A stretch of 64,000 nucleotides of DNA from the NCBI RefSeq assembly GCF_030867385.1, contig NZ_JAPFBJ010000004.1, forward strand, positions 186,001 through 250,000. The letters run 5' to 3'. Under the pieces are notes generated by a model. The model was not told the DNA's origin and made no database searches. It worked only from the letters and a program-made list of their open reading frames with translations. Origin of the DNA: Sphingobium sp. DEHP117. Its GTDB lineage: Bacteria; Pseudomonadota; Alphaproteobacteria; Sphingomonadales; Sphingomonadaceae. The translations under genes and the position numbers were made by a program. Of this stretch, positions 8,182-17,210 are shown one piece after another (within the stretch, counting starts at the first letter, position 1; every line of letters starts with the position of its first letter).

Positions 8182-9261
8182 ATGGCACGAAAGCAAAGTG
8201 ACTACTTGGCTGGACTTCTGGCCGACGAAACGCCAGCGAGTGCGGACGACACCCCTGCCCTTCCGCTTAGAGAGGATGAATTTCCGTCCAGATCTACTCA
8301 GCCCCGACCAGCGAACCGGGCTGGATTGAGCTTGCTTGGGCGCGAAAGTGCTCTTGCGCGCGTTGCGTCAGGCGAGGTCAAGCAGGTCACGCAACTCCAG
8401 CTCGATCCGTGTCGGGTTCGTCTATGGGCGGGCAATGCCCGTATGCAGACTCGCTTGTCAGAGGCCACTGTTCGGGATCTGATTGACTCTATCGTGGCAG
8501 AAGGTGGCCAGAAGGTACCGGTTGTGGTCCGCCACGTATCCGACGACCCTGTGCACGACTACGAAGTTATCGTCGGCACGCGCCGCCATTTTGCTATCAG
8601 TTGGCTACGCGCGAACAGCTATCCGGACATGAAGCTTCTCGCGCAAGTCGCCGACTTGGATGACGAGGCCGCATTCCGCCTAGCCGACGTTGAGAACCGT
8701 GCACGTAAGGACGTCTCGGATATCGAACGTGCCCGCAACTATGCGGCTGCGCTCGAGGCCCATTACGGCGGCAAGGCCATTCGAATGGCCGAGCGATTGA
8801 AGGTATCTAAGGGCTGGCTATCCAAGATGCTGAAGGCTGCCGCCATTCCTGACGACGTACTGGCGGCCTTCGCCAATCTCGGCGAACTCCCTTTGAACCC
8901 CGCCTATGCTCTGGCCACCGCGCTCGATGATCCAGCCAGGGCAGAAGCAATTCGCGAGGAAGCCTCAGTCATAGTCAACGAGAATGAGGGCGCCCAGTCT
9001 GACGACTCCCCTCCCATGCCCGGCAGTGCAGTTCTCAAGCGGCTTATGTCGGCAACGACAGCGAGGCTGAACGCGACCAAGACATTCGACATGCAAGTTC
9101 AGGGGCGATTTGGAAGGCCAATTCTAACACTAAAGACGGTTACACGGCAGGGAGTAACGCTTCACCTGCCCACCGGCGCAGGCGCAGACGATAAGCAGCT
9201 ACAGGAAGCACTTCAGGCGATTCTCGATATGCTGCGCGAAAATGGGGTTTCGCTGACTTGA
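8182..9261 (+). CDS. parB: Plasmid partition protein ParB
   Basis: 359 residues of the ParB/RepB/Spo0J family. The nuclease-like N-terminal domain holds the box II motif GTRRHF (132-137). A central HTH follows (IRMAERLKVSKGWLSKMLKA), then a C-terminal dimerisation region. It should bind palindromic parS sites; two matching palindromes lie at 9286-9307 and 10229-10250. The ATG follows GGAGGAGCACGCTG. Confidence 0.93.
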   Translation: MARKQSDYLAGLLADETPASADDTPALPLREDEFPSRSTQPRPANRAGLSLLGRESALARVASGEVKQVTQLQLDPCRVRLWAGNARMQTRLSEATVRDLIDSIVAEGGQKVPVVVRHVSDDPVHDYEVIVGTRRHFAISWLRANSYPDMKLLAQVADLDDEAAFRLADVENRARKDVSDIERARNYAAALEAHYGGKAIRMAERLKVSKGWLSKMLKAAAIPDDVLAAFANLGELPLNPAYALATALDDPARAEAIREEASVIVNENEGAQSDDSPPMPGSAVLKRLMSATTARLNATKTFDMQVQGRFGRPILTLKTVTRQGVTLHLPTGAGADDKQLQEALQAILDMLRENGVSLT

Positions 9262-9285
9262 CCCCCCTGCCCCGACCTTCTTCAA

Positions 9286-9307
9286 AAAGTTTCCTTGAGG
9301 AAACTTT
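9286..9307. promoter_or_regulatory. parS-like palindrome overlapping the repA ribosome site
   Basis: Arms AAAGTTTCC and GGAAACTTT around TTGA. The core fits GTT-N10-AAC, like ParB sites of repABC plasmids. It ends 3 bp before the repA ATG and contains its GAGG ribosome site, so bound protein could block repA expression. The same arms recur inside repA. Confidence 0.55.
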
Positions 9308-9310
9308 GCT

Positions 9311-10567
9311 ATGAGCATGTCGACCGAAGGTCCGGTTGGTAAGGCCAATCGCCGCGCCATCAACGAGCAGTTTGACCTCTTCCTGCCTTACATCGTCGAT
9401 CTCCCGCTGCGCGACCAGCGAGAGATGATGGAGCGTCCATTCTTCAGTCTGGCGAAAACCAAACGGACAAAGCCCATCGAGTACTCCTCTCCCGACGGTA
9501 AACTCTGGGTTAATGTCTCTGCTAACCCTAGCTACGGCATGGCGACTATATGGGACGCCGACATCCTCATTTATTGCGCATCAATGCTCGCGGACATTCA
9601 ACGGCGTGGGATCAATGATGTCCCACGCACATTGCACATCATGCCCTACGATCTCCTGAGAGCAATTGGTCGGCCTACAACGGGCCGTGCATATGAACTG
9701 CTGGGACAAGCACTCGACCGACTTGTCGCAACTACTGTAAAGACAAATATCCGAGCAGAGAACCGACGCGAGGCGACGTTCAGTTGGCTCGATGGTTGGA
9801 CGCAGCTTGTTGATGAGCGCACCGAGCGATCGCGTGGTATGACCCTGGAGCTTTCAAACTGGTTTTGGGAAGGCGTCCTGATGAAAGGCGGCGTTCTCTC
9901 CATTGATCGGGCCTATTTCGACATTACCGGTGGCCGGGAGCGCTGGCTCTACAAGGTCGCACGAAAGCATGCTGGCGGGGCAGGGGAAGGGGGCTTTGCG
10001 ATCTCAATGCCCACGCTCTTCGATAAGAGCGGCGCCGAAGGCGAATACCGTCGGTTCAAATTCGAGATACTCAAACTAGTCGAGCGGAATTGTCTACCCG
10101 GATATGACTTGATCTTGGAGCAAGCTCAAAATGGCGGGGAGCCGGCCATTCGCATGCGGCGCAACGACGCCAAACCAGAAGCTGCAACCGGACAACCTGC
10201 CTCACAGGCAACGGTGCCTAGACCAGCAGAAGTTTCCTCCGGGAAACTTCCCGAACGAATGATGCCGACGATGGCCAAGTCGGCGATTGAGACACTGCCC
10301 AATGAACCCCTGCTCGATGCAAGCGCATTGATTCGGAAATCCGTCGCTGGCATAGCCGACGCCACAAACCGCGGCTTCATGACTGATGAGACAATCACAC
10401 TGCTTCGGAACGAATGTCCCGGTTGGGATCTGTATGCTCTGCATACCGACTTTGAATCTTGGGTTGCAGGTTCTGCTGAGCGCACTCCTGCCAATTGGCA
10501 ACGCGCCTTCATTGGTTGGGTGCGCCGCCACCATGAGAAACATAAGCACGAATTGAAAGGCTTTTGA
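9311..10567 (+). CDS. repA: Replication initiator RepA (RPA family)
   Basis: 418 residues of the RPA-type plasmid initiators. Characteristic segments are ANRRAINEQFDLFLPYIVDL near the start, PSYGMATIWDADILIY (about 77-92) and the winged-helix region LHIMPYDLLRAIGRPTTGRAY. The C-terminal part (about residues 280-418) is more variable and carries a palindromic DNA site within its codons. It should open the origin, probably at the iteron-like repeats 10682-10905. Full length for the family. Confidence 0.93.
   Translation: MSMSTEGPVGKANRRAINEQFDLFLPYIVDLPLRDQREMMERPFFSLAKTKRTKPIEYSSPDGKLWVNVSANPSYGMATIWDADILIYCASMLADIQRRGINDVPRTLHIMPYDLLRAIGRPTTGRAYELLGQALDRLVATTVKTNIRAENRREATFSWLDGWTQLVDERTERSRGMTLELSNWFWEGVLMKGGVLSIDRAYFDITGGRERWLYKVARKHAGGAGEGGFAISMPTLFDKSGAEGEYRRFKFEILKLVERNCLPGYDLILEQAQNGGEPAIRMRRNDAKPEAATGQPASQATVPRPAEVSSGKLPERMMPTMAKSAIETLPNEPLLDASALIRKSVAGIADATNRGFMTDETITLLRNECPGWDLYALHTDFESWVAGSAERTPANWQRAFIGWVRRHHEKHKHELKGF
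10229..10250. promoter_or_regulatory. Second parS-like palindrome, inside repA
   Basis: Arms GAAGTTTCC and GGAAACTTC around TCCG. Same core as 9286-9307, located in the variable C-terminal coding part of repA. A half copy, GGAAGTTTC, lies near 11001. Confidence 0.5.
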
Positions 10568-10681
10568 GCCTCAGGGGCACGCTCACTCACTTATCAGTTC
10601 TTCAGACCGATATTTATTGCCGTGCATCAAAATCCAAGGTCATCTCAAGTAGCCCGTTCCCATTGTGTCGTGCCTAACTGA

Positions 10682-10910
10682 CTAAGTGTCGGCCGTTCGG
10701 AACTCTTGAAGGCATTTTGAAGGAATTCGACTCTCGCCTGCGCGAAAGTGATTCAATCTATCTCCCATTACAGGGATGTTTACCGCCTAATCGACACATT
10801 CGGAACAGTGGGTATGCGATCATCGATCTTTCAAGAACGAAATGCCGACACTACGGGAACGCGAGCTACGGCATATCGGGAACGATCCATCGTCCTTTCA
10901 GGAACTGCTA
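10682..10910 (+). other. Putative oriV with iteron-like direct repeats
   Basis: GAAC-ended units recur downstream of repA, with ends at about 10703, 10806, 10838, 10860, 10883 and 10905. The last four are spaced 22-23 bp apart, two helical turns. Typical unit ends are CTTTCAAGAAC, ACTACGGGAAC, ATATCGGGAAC and CTTTCAGGAAC. Position after an RPA-type repA and next to AT-rich DNA supports an origin. Sequence agreement between units is moderate. Confidence 0.5.
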
Positions 10911-11350
10911 TCCGCTCGCGACTCATGGATTTACTTAGGATTCAAGGCAGCCAGGGCGTCCTTAACTATCTAACATATTTATGAAACCCTCTAACGTCTC
11001 TGGAAGTTTCAATTCTGTTTTGATGAAAAGAAAGGCAGTCATCGTTCTCCGTGTTATTATATGTTCTGAAGCCTCCCAAACGAGAGTGCGATTATCTCTA
11101 TGACCAATAACCAAGCGCCAAAACGCTATATTCTTTTTATATATCAAATAGTTATAATATTTCCGGCAACGCAAAATCGTCACCCTATCATATACCTCGT
11201 AAATTCTTGCTCAGAGTTGGGAATAAAAAGATCCTAGTTCACGGACTTTCAGACATATTCGATGATTTTGGAGCTCTCTGCCTCGCACAAATCCGCCATC
11301 GCGTTAATTGGAGCAGGCGAGGAAGAGGAGGGGGGTGGGCAAAGTCAGCC
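10911..11350. other. AT-rich region next to putative origin, no clear gene
   Basis: About 440 bp, with the lowest GC of the window around 11030-11180. It could be the DNA-unwinding element. A 73-codon minus-strand frame (10962-11183, GTG start) looks protein-like but has no convincing ribosome site and no recognised domain. A purine tract GAGGAGGGGGGTGGG at 11325-11339 precedes the next gene. Confidence 0.35.
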
Positions 11351-12193
11351 ATGTCTCTCGTCCGCAACAAACCCACGCCAGAACTCCGGTTCCTTGTTCA
11401 CCAGCTTGGAGGTCGTTGGTCGGGAAATACTGCATTGTGTCTATGCCCCGCTCACGACGACCGGACACCATCTTTGTCGATCCGGCAGGGCGATCGCGGA
11501 ATATTGGTGACCTGCCATGCCGGTTGCGATGCGCGTGATGTCTTGCGCGAACTCTCCTGCATTGCGCGCATTCCGAAATTCGATCCATTGGCTATCCAAA
11601 GGACCCCAGATCGAACCGCAACGCCCCATCTCGATCTGTGGCGTCAGGCTCGAGCGATCGAGAACACGCTCGCCGAACGCTACGTTCGTGAAACCCGCCA
11701 AATCTCTACTCCGCTAAAGGACATTCGATTCCACGCCAAATGCCCAAGAGGGCAGGGACCATTTACCCGATTCGAACCCGCACTCATCGTCGCCATGCGC
11801 CGCGCCGGCGAGCTCGCTGCCATCCAGCGGATCTTTCTCGATCCAGCTACAGCCAACTACACCGCCAAGCTTTGCCTCGGCTCCGCGATCGGCGCCGCCT
11901 GGACCAATGGATCGCCAGCGCGGACAGTCGGCATTTGCGAAGGGTTTGAGACAGCCGCAGCCTACACGTCACTGACCGGTATCCAGGCATGGGCCACCAT
12001 GGGGGCCAAGCGCTTCCACCAGGTCGATATCCCCACGTCGGTAGAAACCGTGATCCTGCTCGCCGACAACGACCCTGAAGGGCGGCGCGCGCAGGCACGT
12101 GCCCTTGAAACCTATGCTCGCCCGGGTCTTGCCATCGAAACCGAATGGCCGCCGGGGCACATGAACGACTGGGCGCAGCTCCTGAAGCGGTGA
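11351..12193 (+). CDS. Primase-like zinc-finger and Toprim protein
   Basis: 280 residues from ATG 11351; the longer frame from 11207 crosses the AT-rich gap and is unlikely. A CHC2-type zinc ribbon is visible as CPAHDDRTPSLSI followed by CHAGC (about 35-62). A Toprim-like C-terminal half follows, with GICEGFETAAAY and ILLADNDPEGR acidic motifs. It may make primers or act during plasmid entry. It is separated from the helicase gene by a G-rich tract right after its stop. Confidence 0.82.
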   Translation: MSLVRNKPTPELRFLVHQLGGRWSGNTALCLCPAHDDRTPSLSIRQGDRGILVTCHAGCDARDVLRELSCIARIPKFDPLAIQRTPDRTATPHLDLWRQARAIENTLAERYVRETRQISTPLKDIRFHAKCPRGQGPFTRFEPALIVAMRRAGELAAIQRIFLDPATANYTAKLCLGSAIGAAWTNGSPARTVGICEGFETAAAYTSLTGIQAWATMGAKRFHQVDIPTSVETVILLADNDPEGRRAQARALETYARPGLAIETEWPPGHMNDWAQLLKR

Positions 12194-12261
12194 GGGGAGG
12201 GGGGACAGGTGGGGCATGCCGCCGATCGGCAGCAGACCCCAGCAACCCACCGGAGACCTCC

Positions 12262-15200
12262 ATGACCACCACGCTCGCCTGCAGCAGCGCCATTCTTGGC
12301 GCGGCGCGTACACTTGCCGCCAAACTTCTCCTCTCAATCCCGATTGACCGTCCCGCGCTCACAGAGGCCATGAGCGAAAGCGCGGGCGGCTCGGACGCCG
12401 CCGGAGTCTGGCAGCAGCGCGACAGCTTCGAGGCTCTGGAAGTGGCGCTTGCCATGGCCATTCCCGAACTGATCGGCCGAATGGACGCTGGTTCTGCGAT
12501 CGTGACGCTCGAAGCGTTGGCCAAGGATCTACCCACTCACACAGTGCGCAGCGAAGGCCAGGTCGCGTTCCAGCAGTTCTCAACGCCGCCCGCATTGGCC
12601 TATCTCGCCGTCCATCTGGCCCGGATCACCAGCGAGGACGTCTTCCTAGAGCCGAGCGCGGGCACCGGCATTATCACCTCACTTGCCAATCGGGCAGCCA
12701 AGGCATGTCTGCTCAACGAACTCGAACCAGCGCGCGCGGAGCTGCTCGAGGGATTGTTTCCGGGCTCGCCGGTGTTCCGGCACGACGGTGCCAAGATCGC
12801 GGCGATGCTCTCCGGAACGGCGCGGCCGAGCGTGATCGTGATGAACCCGCCTTTCTCCGTCTCGCAATCGCGGGGCGAGGACCAGAATACTGCGGCAAGA
12901 CACCTGCGCCCTGCGCTCGATCACCTGCTGCCAGGAGGGAGGGTGGTCGCGATCATGCCCGACTGGTTTTCCGCATCAGCGCGCGGCGCTGAGATATTCC
13001 GCCGGACTCTGGAAGGCGCCCGCGTCGTCCTGTCGCTACGGCTCGATAAGGGTGGGTACGCCAAGCACGGGACAGGCATCGCTGTTCGCGTGTTGGTGAT
13101 CGACAAGGTTGCGGGCGAAATCGGCGTCGCGACGATCAATCGCCCATCGGTGAGTGAGCTATTCGACGCGATTACGGCGGTTCCGCCCCGCGCAACTCTT
13201 CGCAAGCCTGGTACGCCACCTACTCCACGGCTAAAGCTCAGCATGTTCCGGGCGGTGAAAAGCGGTCCAGCGCGGCCCGTCATTGTCCGGGCGCCCCAGA
13301 CCAACCACGTGCGGCCCGTCGCCTACCAGGTGCTCGACGAACCCGCGGCCATGGGAGAGCAGCGCGGGGTCTACGCCGATTACCGTCCCTCGCGGGTGGT
13401 GATCCCCGAAGCCGGCGAGCATCCAACCCAACTCGTCGAATCCGCCGCGATGGCCTCGATCGCCGCGCCGCGGCCGAACTATGTACCGTGCCTGCCCGAG
13501 CGGACGGTTACCGCGCGGCTACTGTCGGCGGCCCAGCTCGAAACCGACATCTACGCGGGCGAAGCTTGGTCGCGCGATCTCCATGGCCGCTTCATCCACC
13601 CCGCCGGCGAGGTGGCGCTCAAGGAAGACGCTGACGGTGAGCATTATCGCACCGGGTTCTTCCTCGGCGACGGGACCGGGGCGGGGAAGGGGAGGCAGGC
13701 CGCAGCCTGCATTCTCGACCAGTGGCTCAAGGGCAACCGCCGCCACATCTGGATCTCAAAGAATGCGCCGCTCCTCGAAGACGCACAGCGTGACTGGACC
13801 GCGATCGGCGGCCTGCCCTCGGATATCCTCGATCTTGCGCGCTGGAAGATCGGCGAGGAAATCACCGCCCCCGAAGGCATATTGTTTGTGCCCTATGGCA
13901 CGCTGCGATCGTCGCGGGTGGAGGACACCCGGCTCGAGCAGATCGTGCGCTGGGCAGGACTCGACTTCGAAGGCGTCATCGTCTTCGACGAGGCCCATGA
14001 AATGGGTGGTGTCGCCGGTGGGGAAGGGGCGCTTGGGCAAAAGCAAGGTTCGCTCCAGGGGATCGCCGGGGTGCTGCTGCAGAACACGCTGCCGCGCGCC
14101 CGGGTGCTCTATGCCTCGGCCACCGGCGCGTCGGACGTCAACAACCTCGCCTATGCCGTCCGGCTTGGCCTGTGGGGGCCGGGGACCGCCTTTGCCAACC
14201 GAGAGCAGTTCATCTCCGAGATCCGCGACGGTGGCATCGCCGCGATGGAACTGGTTGCCCGCGACTTGAAGGCCTCGGGGCTATACCTGGCCCGCGCCCT
14301 GAGCTTCGCCGGGATCGAATACGATATCCTGCGCCATGACCTGACGCCTGAGCAGATCGCGATCTACGACAAATATGCGGACTGCTGGGTCATCATCCAT
14401 CGCAACCTCGAAACAGCGCTCGAACTCACCGGCATCGTCGATGGTCTCGAGAACAAGACGCTCAACAGCGGCGCCAAGGCCGCGGCGCGCAGCCGGTTCG
14501 AGGGCACCAAGCAACGCTTCTTTTCCCAGGTCCTGCTCTCGCTGAAGCTGCCTTCGATCTACCCCGCGATCGACCAGCACCTGGCTGACGGGGAAAGCGT
14601 CGTCGTCCAGCTCGTCAGTACCGCGGAATCGATCCTCCATCGCCGCCTCAATGAGCTCGACCCCGAGGAGCGAGAGGCGCTTGACCTCGATTTGTCGCCG
14701 CGCGAGGCGATAGCCGACTATCTCACCCGGGCCTTCCCGACCCGGCAGATGGAAGAATACACCGATGATCTCGGAGACGTTCGCTCGCGGCCGATGTGGG
14801 ACGAGGCAGGCAATCCGGTCATCAATCCGCAGGCCGAGGCGGCCCGCGACGAATTGATCGAATATATCTGCGCCATGCCGCCGATCCCGACCGCGCTCGA
14901 TGCGTTGCTTGAGCATTACGGCGTCACCGCCGTTGCCGAGGTCACCGGGCGCAGCAAGCGCCTGGTCCGCGATGGTTCGGGTCAGCAGCGCCTCGAAAGC
15001 CGCTCACCGCGCACCAACCTTGCCGAGACCACCGCCTTCATGACTGGCGCGAAGCGCATCCTGGTGTTCTCTGACGCCGGCGGCACGGGCCGCAGCTATC
15101 ACGCCAGCCTCGATGCGACGAACCAGCAGCGCCGGGTGCATTTCCTGCTTGAACCGGGTTGGCGGGCTGACCGGGCGATCCAGGGGCTGGGGCGCACCCA

Positions 15201-16317
15201 CCGCACGCACCAGGCCTGCCCGCCACTGTTCCGACCCGTCACCACCGACTGCAAGGGCGAGGCCCGTTTCACCAGCACGATCGCGCGGCGGTTGGATGCG
15301 CTTGGGGCGCTGACCCGCGGCCAGCGCCAGACCGGTGGGCAGGGGATGTTCGACGCCGCCGACAATCTCGAGAGCGCTTACGCCAAGCACGCGCTGCACG
15401 ACTGGTACGGGCTGCTCGCGACCGGAAAGCTCAAGAGCACCTCGCTTGCCGAGTTCCAGCTGATGAGCGGGCTTGAGCTCACCGACCAGGACGGGGTGCT
15501 GCGCGAGGACCTGCCGCCGATCCAGCGCTGGCTCAATCGAATCCTCGCCATGAAGATCGCGGTGCAGAATGCGATCTTTGACGAATTCCTGACCCTCGTC
15601 GAAACCCGCGTCTCGGCGGCCAAGGAAGCCGGCACCTTCGATATCGGCGTCGAGACGATCGCGGTCGAGGCCTGCGAGGTGCTGTCGGACACGGTGATCC
15701 GCACCGATCCAGTGACGGGCGCGACTTCACACCTCCTCGAACTCTCGCTGACCCAGCGCCGCAAAGTCCTGAGCCTCGAGCGGGTGCTGACGATGGCGGC
15801 ATACGAGGACAAGCCGCTCTTCTTGCGCAACGACAAGTCCGGGAAGGTTGCGCTCGCCATTCCTGCACCGTCTCACATGGACGAGGAGGGTAATACCATC
15901 CGTCGCTTCGAACTCGTCCGCCCCTTGCGCAGCGAATATATCCTGGCGTCGCGGCTCGACGAGTCGGCCTGGGGCCCGGTTTCCAAGTCTGAGTTCAGCG
16001 CGCTCTGGGAGGCCGAGTATGCCGCCGATGAGAGCCAGCTCGTCACCGAGACCAACTATCTTGCCACCGGGCTTCTGCTGCCGATCTGGGGGGCACTCCC
16101 CAAGGAAGACTTGACGGTCAACCGTATCGTCGACAGGTCCGGCGCTTCCTGGCTGGGTCGGCACGTCCATGATCTCTATGTCGACGCCACCCTCGAAAAA
16201 CTGGGAGTGGCGCGCACGGTGCAGACCGATCCTGCAAAGATCACGGCCGCGATCCTGGGGGGGGGACCTGGAAGGCGCCGCATCCGCTCAATTTCACGAT
16301 CCGCACCTCCCGCGTGA
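12262..16317 (+). CDS. Strawberry-notch-like methylase/helicase, frameshifted near 3' end
   Basis: 1351 residues from ATG 12262 (GGAGACC 5 nt upstream). The N-terminal methyltransferase-like part has the NPPF motif (VIVMNPPFSVSQSRGE, about residue 192). A large SF2 helicase follows: LGDGTGAGKGRQ as Walker A (about 470), VFDEAHEMGG as the DEAH-like box, and a helicase C-terminal half (EPGWRADRAIQGLGRTHRTHQ). Such about 1400-residue proteins are common on alphaproteobacterial plasmids. At a run of nine G (16257-16265) this frame leaves the natural C-terminus, which continues in another frame to 16472. Confidence 0.88.
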   Translation: MTTTLACSSAILGAARTLAAKLLLSIPIDRPALTEAMSESAGGSDAAGVWQQRDSFEALEVALAMAIPELIGRMDAGSAIVTLEALAKDLPTHTVRSEGQVAFQQFSTPPALAYLAVHLARITSEDVFLEPSAGTGIITSLANRAAKACLLNELEPARAELLEGLFPGSPVFRHDGAKIAAMLSGTARPSVIVMNPPFSVSQSRGEDQNTAARHLRPALDHLLPGGRVVAIMPDWFSASARGAEIFRRTLEGARVVLSLRLDKGGYAKHGTGIAVRVLVIDKVAGEIGVATINRPSVSELFDAITAVPPRATLRKPGTPPTPRLKLSMFRAVKSGPARPVIVRAPQTNHVRPVAYQVLDEPAAMGEQRGVYADYRPSRVVIPEAGEHPTQLVESAAMASIAAPRPNYVPCLPERTVTARLLSAAQLETDIYAGEAWSRDLHGRFIHPAGEVALKEDADGEHYRTGFFLGDGTGAGKGRQAAACILDQWLKGNRRHIWISKNAPLLEDAQRDWTAIGGLPSDILDLARWKIGEEITAPEGILFVPYGTLRSSRVEDTRLEQIVRWAGLDFEGVIVFDEAHEMGGVAGGEGALGQKQGSLQGIAGVLLQNTLPRARVLYASATGASDVNNLAYAVRLGLWGPGTAFANREQFISEIRDGGIAAMELVARDLKASGLYLARALSFAGIEYDILRHDLTPEQIAIYDKYADCWVIIHRNLETALELTGIVDGLENKTLNSGAKAAARSRFEGTKQRFFSQVLLSLKLPSIYPAIDQHLADGESVVVQLVSTAESILHRRLNELDPEEREALDLDLSPREAIADYLTRAFPTRQMEEYTDDLGDVRSRPMWDEAGNPVINPQAEAARDELIEYICAMPPIPTALDALLEHYGVTAVAEVTGRSKRLVRDGSGQQRLESRSPRTNLAETTAFMTGAKRILVFSDAGGTGRSYHASLDATNQQRRVHFLLEPGWRADRAIQGLGRTHRTHQACPPLFRPVTTDCKGEARFTSTIARRLDALGALTRGQRQTGGQGMFDAADNLESAYAKHALHDWYGLLATGKLKSTSLAEFQLMSGLELTDQDGVLREDLPPIQRWLNRILAMKIAVQNAIFDEFLTLVETRVSAAKEAGTFDIGVETIAVEACEVLSDTVIRTDPVTGATSHLLELSLTQRRKVLSLERVLTMAAYEDKPLFLRNDKSGKVALAIPAPSHMDEEGNTIRRFELVRPLRSEYILASRLDESAWGPVSKSEFSALWEAEYAADESQLVTETNYLATGLLLPIWGALPKEDLTVNRIVDRSGASWLGRHVHDLYVDATLEKLGVARTVQTDPAKITAAILGGGPGRRRIRSISRSAPPA

Positions 16318-16472
16318 ACGGTTCTCGAAGGGTCGAGATCGTGGGTGCGGAACCCTCGCGCATTCCGGAGCTCAAGTCGAAGGGCTGCTTCACCGAGATC
16401 ATCGCCTACAAGACGCGTGTGTTCGTGCCGTTCGACCGGGTTGAGGACTTTCTGGTAAACTGGGTGAGCTGA
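16266..16472 (+). pseudogene. Out-of-frame C-terminus of the methylase/helicase
   Basis: From 16266 a second frame reads TWKAPHPLNFTIRTSRVNGS and continues through RRVEIVGAEPSRIPELKSK to FVPFDRVEDFLVNWVS, then a stop at 16470-16472. It reads as natural protein, unlike the arginine-rich tail of the annotated frame. One extra G (or two fewer) in the nine-G run restores a single 1400-residue chain. Sequencing error, mutation or slippage are all possible. Confidence 0.75.
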
Positions 16473-16519
16473 GAAGGCTCCCTTCATTAGGGGGCTTGCA
16501 TACCGTGGAGATTAAGATA

Positions 16520-16546
16520 AACTTAGTCTATTCAACTTAGCTAAGT
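16520..16546. promoter_or_regulatory. Likely operator of the VapBC-type module
   Basis: AACTTAG occurs at 16520-16526 and 16534-16540, and ACTTAGCTAAGT (16535-16546) is a perfect palindrome, ending 8 bp before the antitoxin ATG. Antitoxin autoregulation is expected here. Confidence 0.5.
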
Positions 16547-16554
16547 AGCAAGCG

Positions 16555-16794
16555 ATGGAAACAGTCAACATCCACGAGGCAAAGACGCATCTTTCACGGC
16601 TACTTGAGCGCGTGGCGAATGGAACCGCTGTAGTGATCGCTCGGGCCGGCAAGCCGATCGCGAAGGTTGTGCCGTTCGGTGCACCGGTCCCAACAAAGAT
16701 GAAGCGTTTGGGTTTCCTCAAGGGTGAGATGCGCGTACCGGACGACTTTGATCGGATGGGCGCGGGCGATATCGAGTCGATGTTCGAAGGTTGA
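16555..16794 (+). CDS. vapB: Phd/YefM-type antitoxin
   Basis: 79 residues. METVNIHEAKTHLSRLLERV is the classic Phd/YefM N-terminus that binds DNA; the C-terminal half should wrap the toxin. It is followed after 3 bp by a PIN-domain toxin, so this is a type II TA operon. A palindromic operator lies just upstream. Confidence 0.9.
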   Translation: METVNIHEAKTHLSRLLERVANGTAVVIARAGKPIAKVVPFGAPVPTKMKRLGFLKGEMRVPDDFDRMGAGDIESMFEG

Positions 16795-16797
16795 GCG

Positions 16798-17184
16798 ATG
16801 AAGTTCCTGCTCGACACACATGTTCTCCTATGGGCTGCCGGATTTCCGGAAAGGCTCACGCCCGCGGCCCGCAAACTCATCAATGATGAAGCGAACGAAC
16901 TCGTATTTAGCGCGGCCAGTCTCTGGGAAATCGCAATCAAGAATGCGCTTGGGCGTGAAGACTTCGCAGTCGATGCGCGGGTTTTACGCCGGGCGTTGAT
17001 CGACAACGGCTACCTTGAACTCGCCGTCACCAGCGAACATGCCGTCGCAATTTCTCAGTTGCCGCCGATCCACAAAGATCCATTCGACCGAATGCTGATC
17101 GCGCAGTCGATTGAGGAAGGCATCACTTTGCTGACCGCCGACAAGACCGTTTGCCAGTACCCTGGACCGATTCGCGAGGTCTGA
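16798..17184 (+). CDS. vapC: PIN-domain toxin (VapC-like ribonuclease)
   Basis: 128 residues. Acidic PIN residues are visible: MKFLLDTHVLLWA (Asp6), SLWEIAIK (Glu), KDPFDRMLIAQ and LLTADKTV (Asp). VapC toxins cut specific RNAs when free of antitoxin. It sits 3 bp after the antitoxin, and stabilises the plasmid by post-segregational killing or growth arrest. Confidence 0.92.
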   Translation: MKFLLDTHVLLWAAGFPERLTPAARKLINDEANELVFSAASLWEIAIKNALGREDFAVDARVLRRALIDNGYLELAVTSEHAVAISQLPPIHKDPFDRMLIAQSIEEGITLLTADKTVCQYPGPIREV

Positions 17185-17210
17185 CACCCAGTCACCACAA
17201 CCAACCTTGA

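Noticed and set aside
10717-10984. Plus-strand frames in the origin region (73 and 78 codons)
   Set aside because: They overlap the iteron-like repeats, have no ribosome site, and their composition follows the repeats.
10962-11183. 73-codon minus-strand frame in AT-rich DNA
   Set aside because: Looks partly protein-like but lacks a ribosome site and any recognisable domain; kept only as a remark in the gap entry.
12145-12261. Upstream start for the methylase/helicase at 12145
   Set aside because: It would overlap the primase-like gene by 49 bp and read a low-complexity leader. ATG 12262 has a proper ribosome site.
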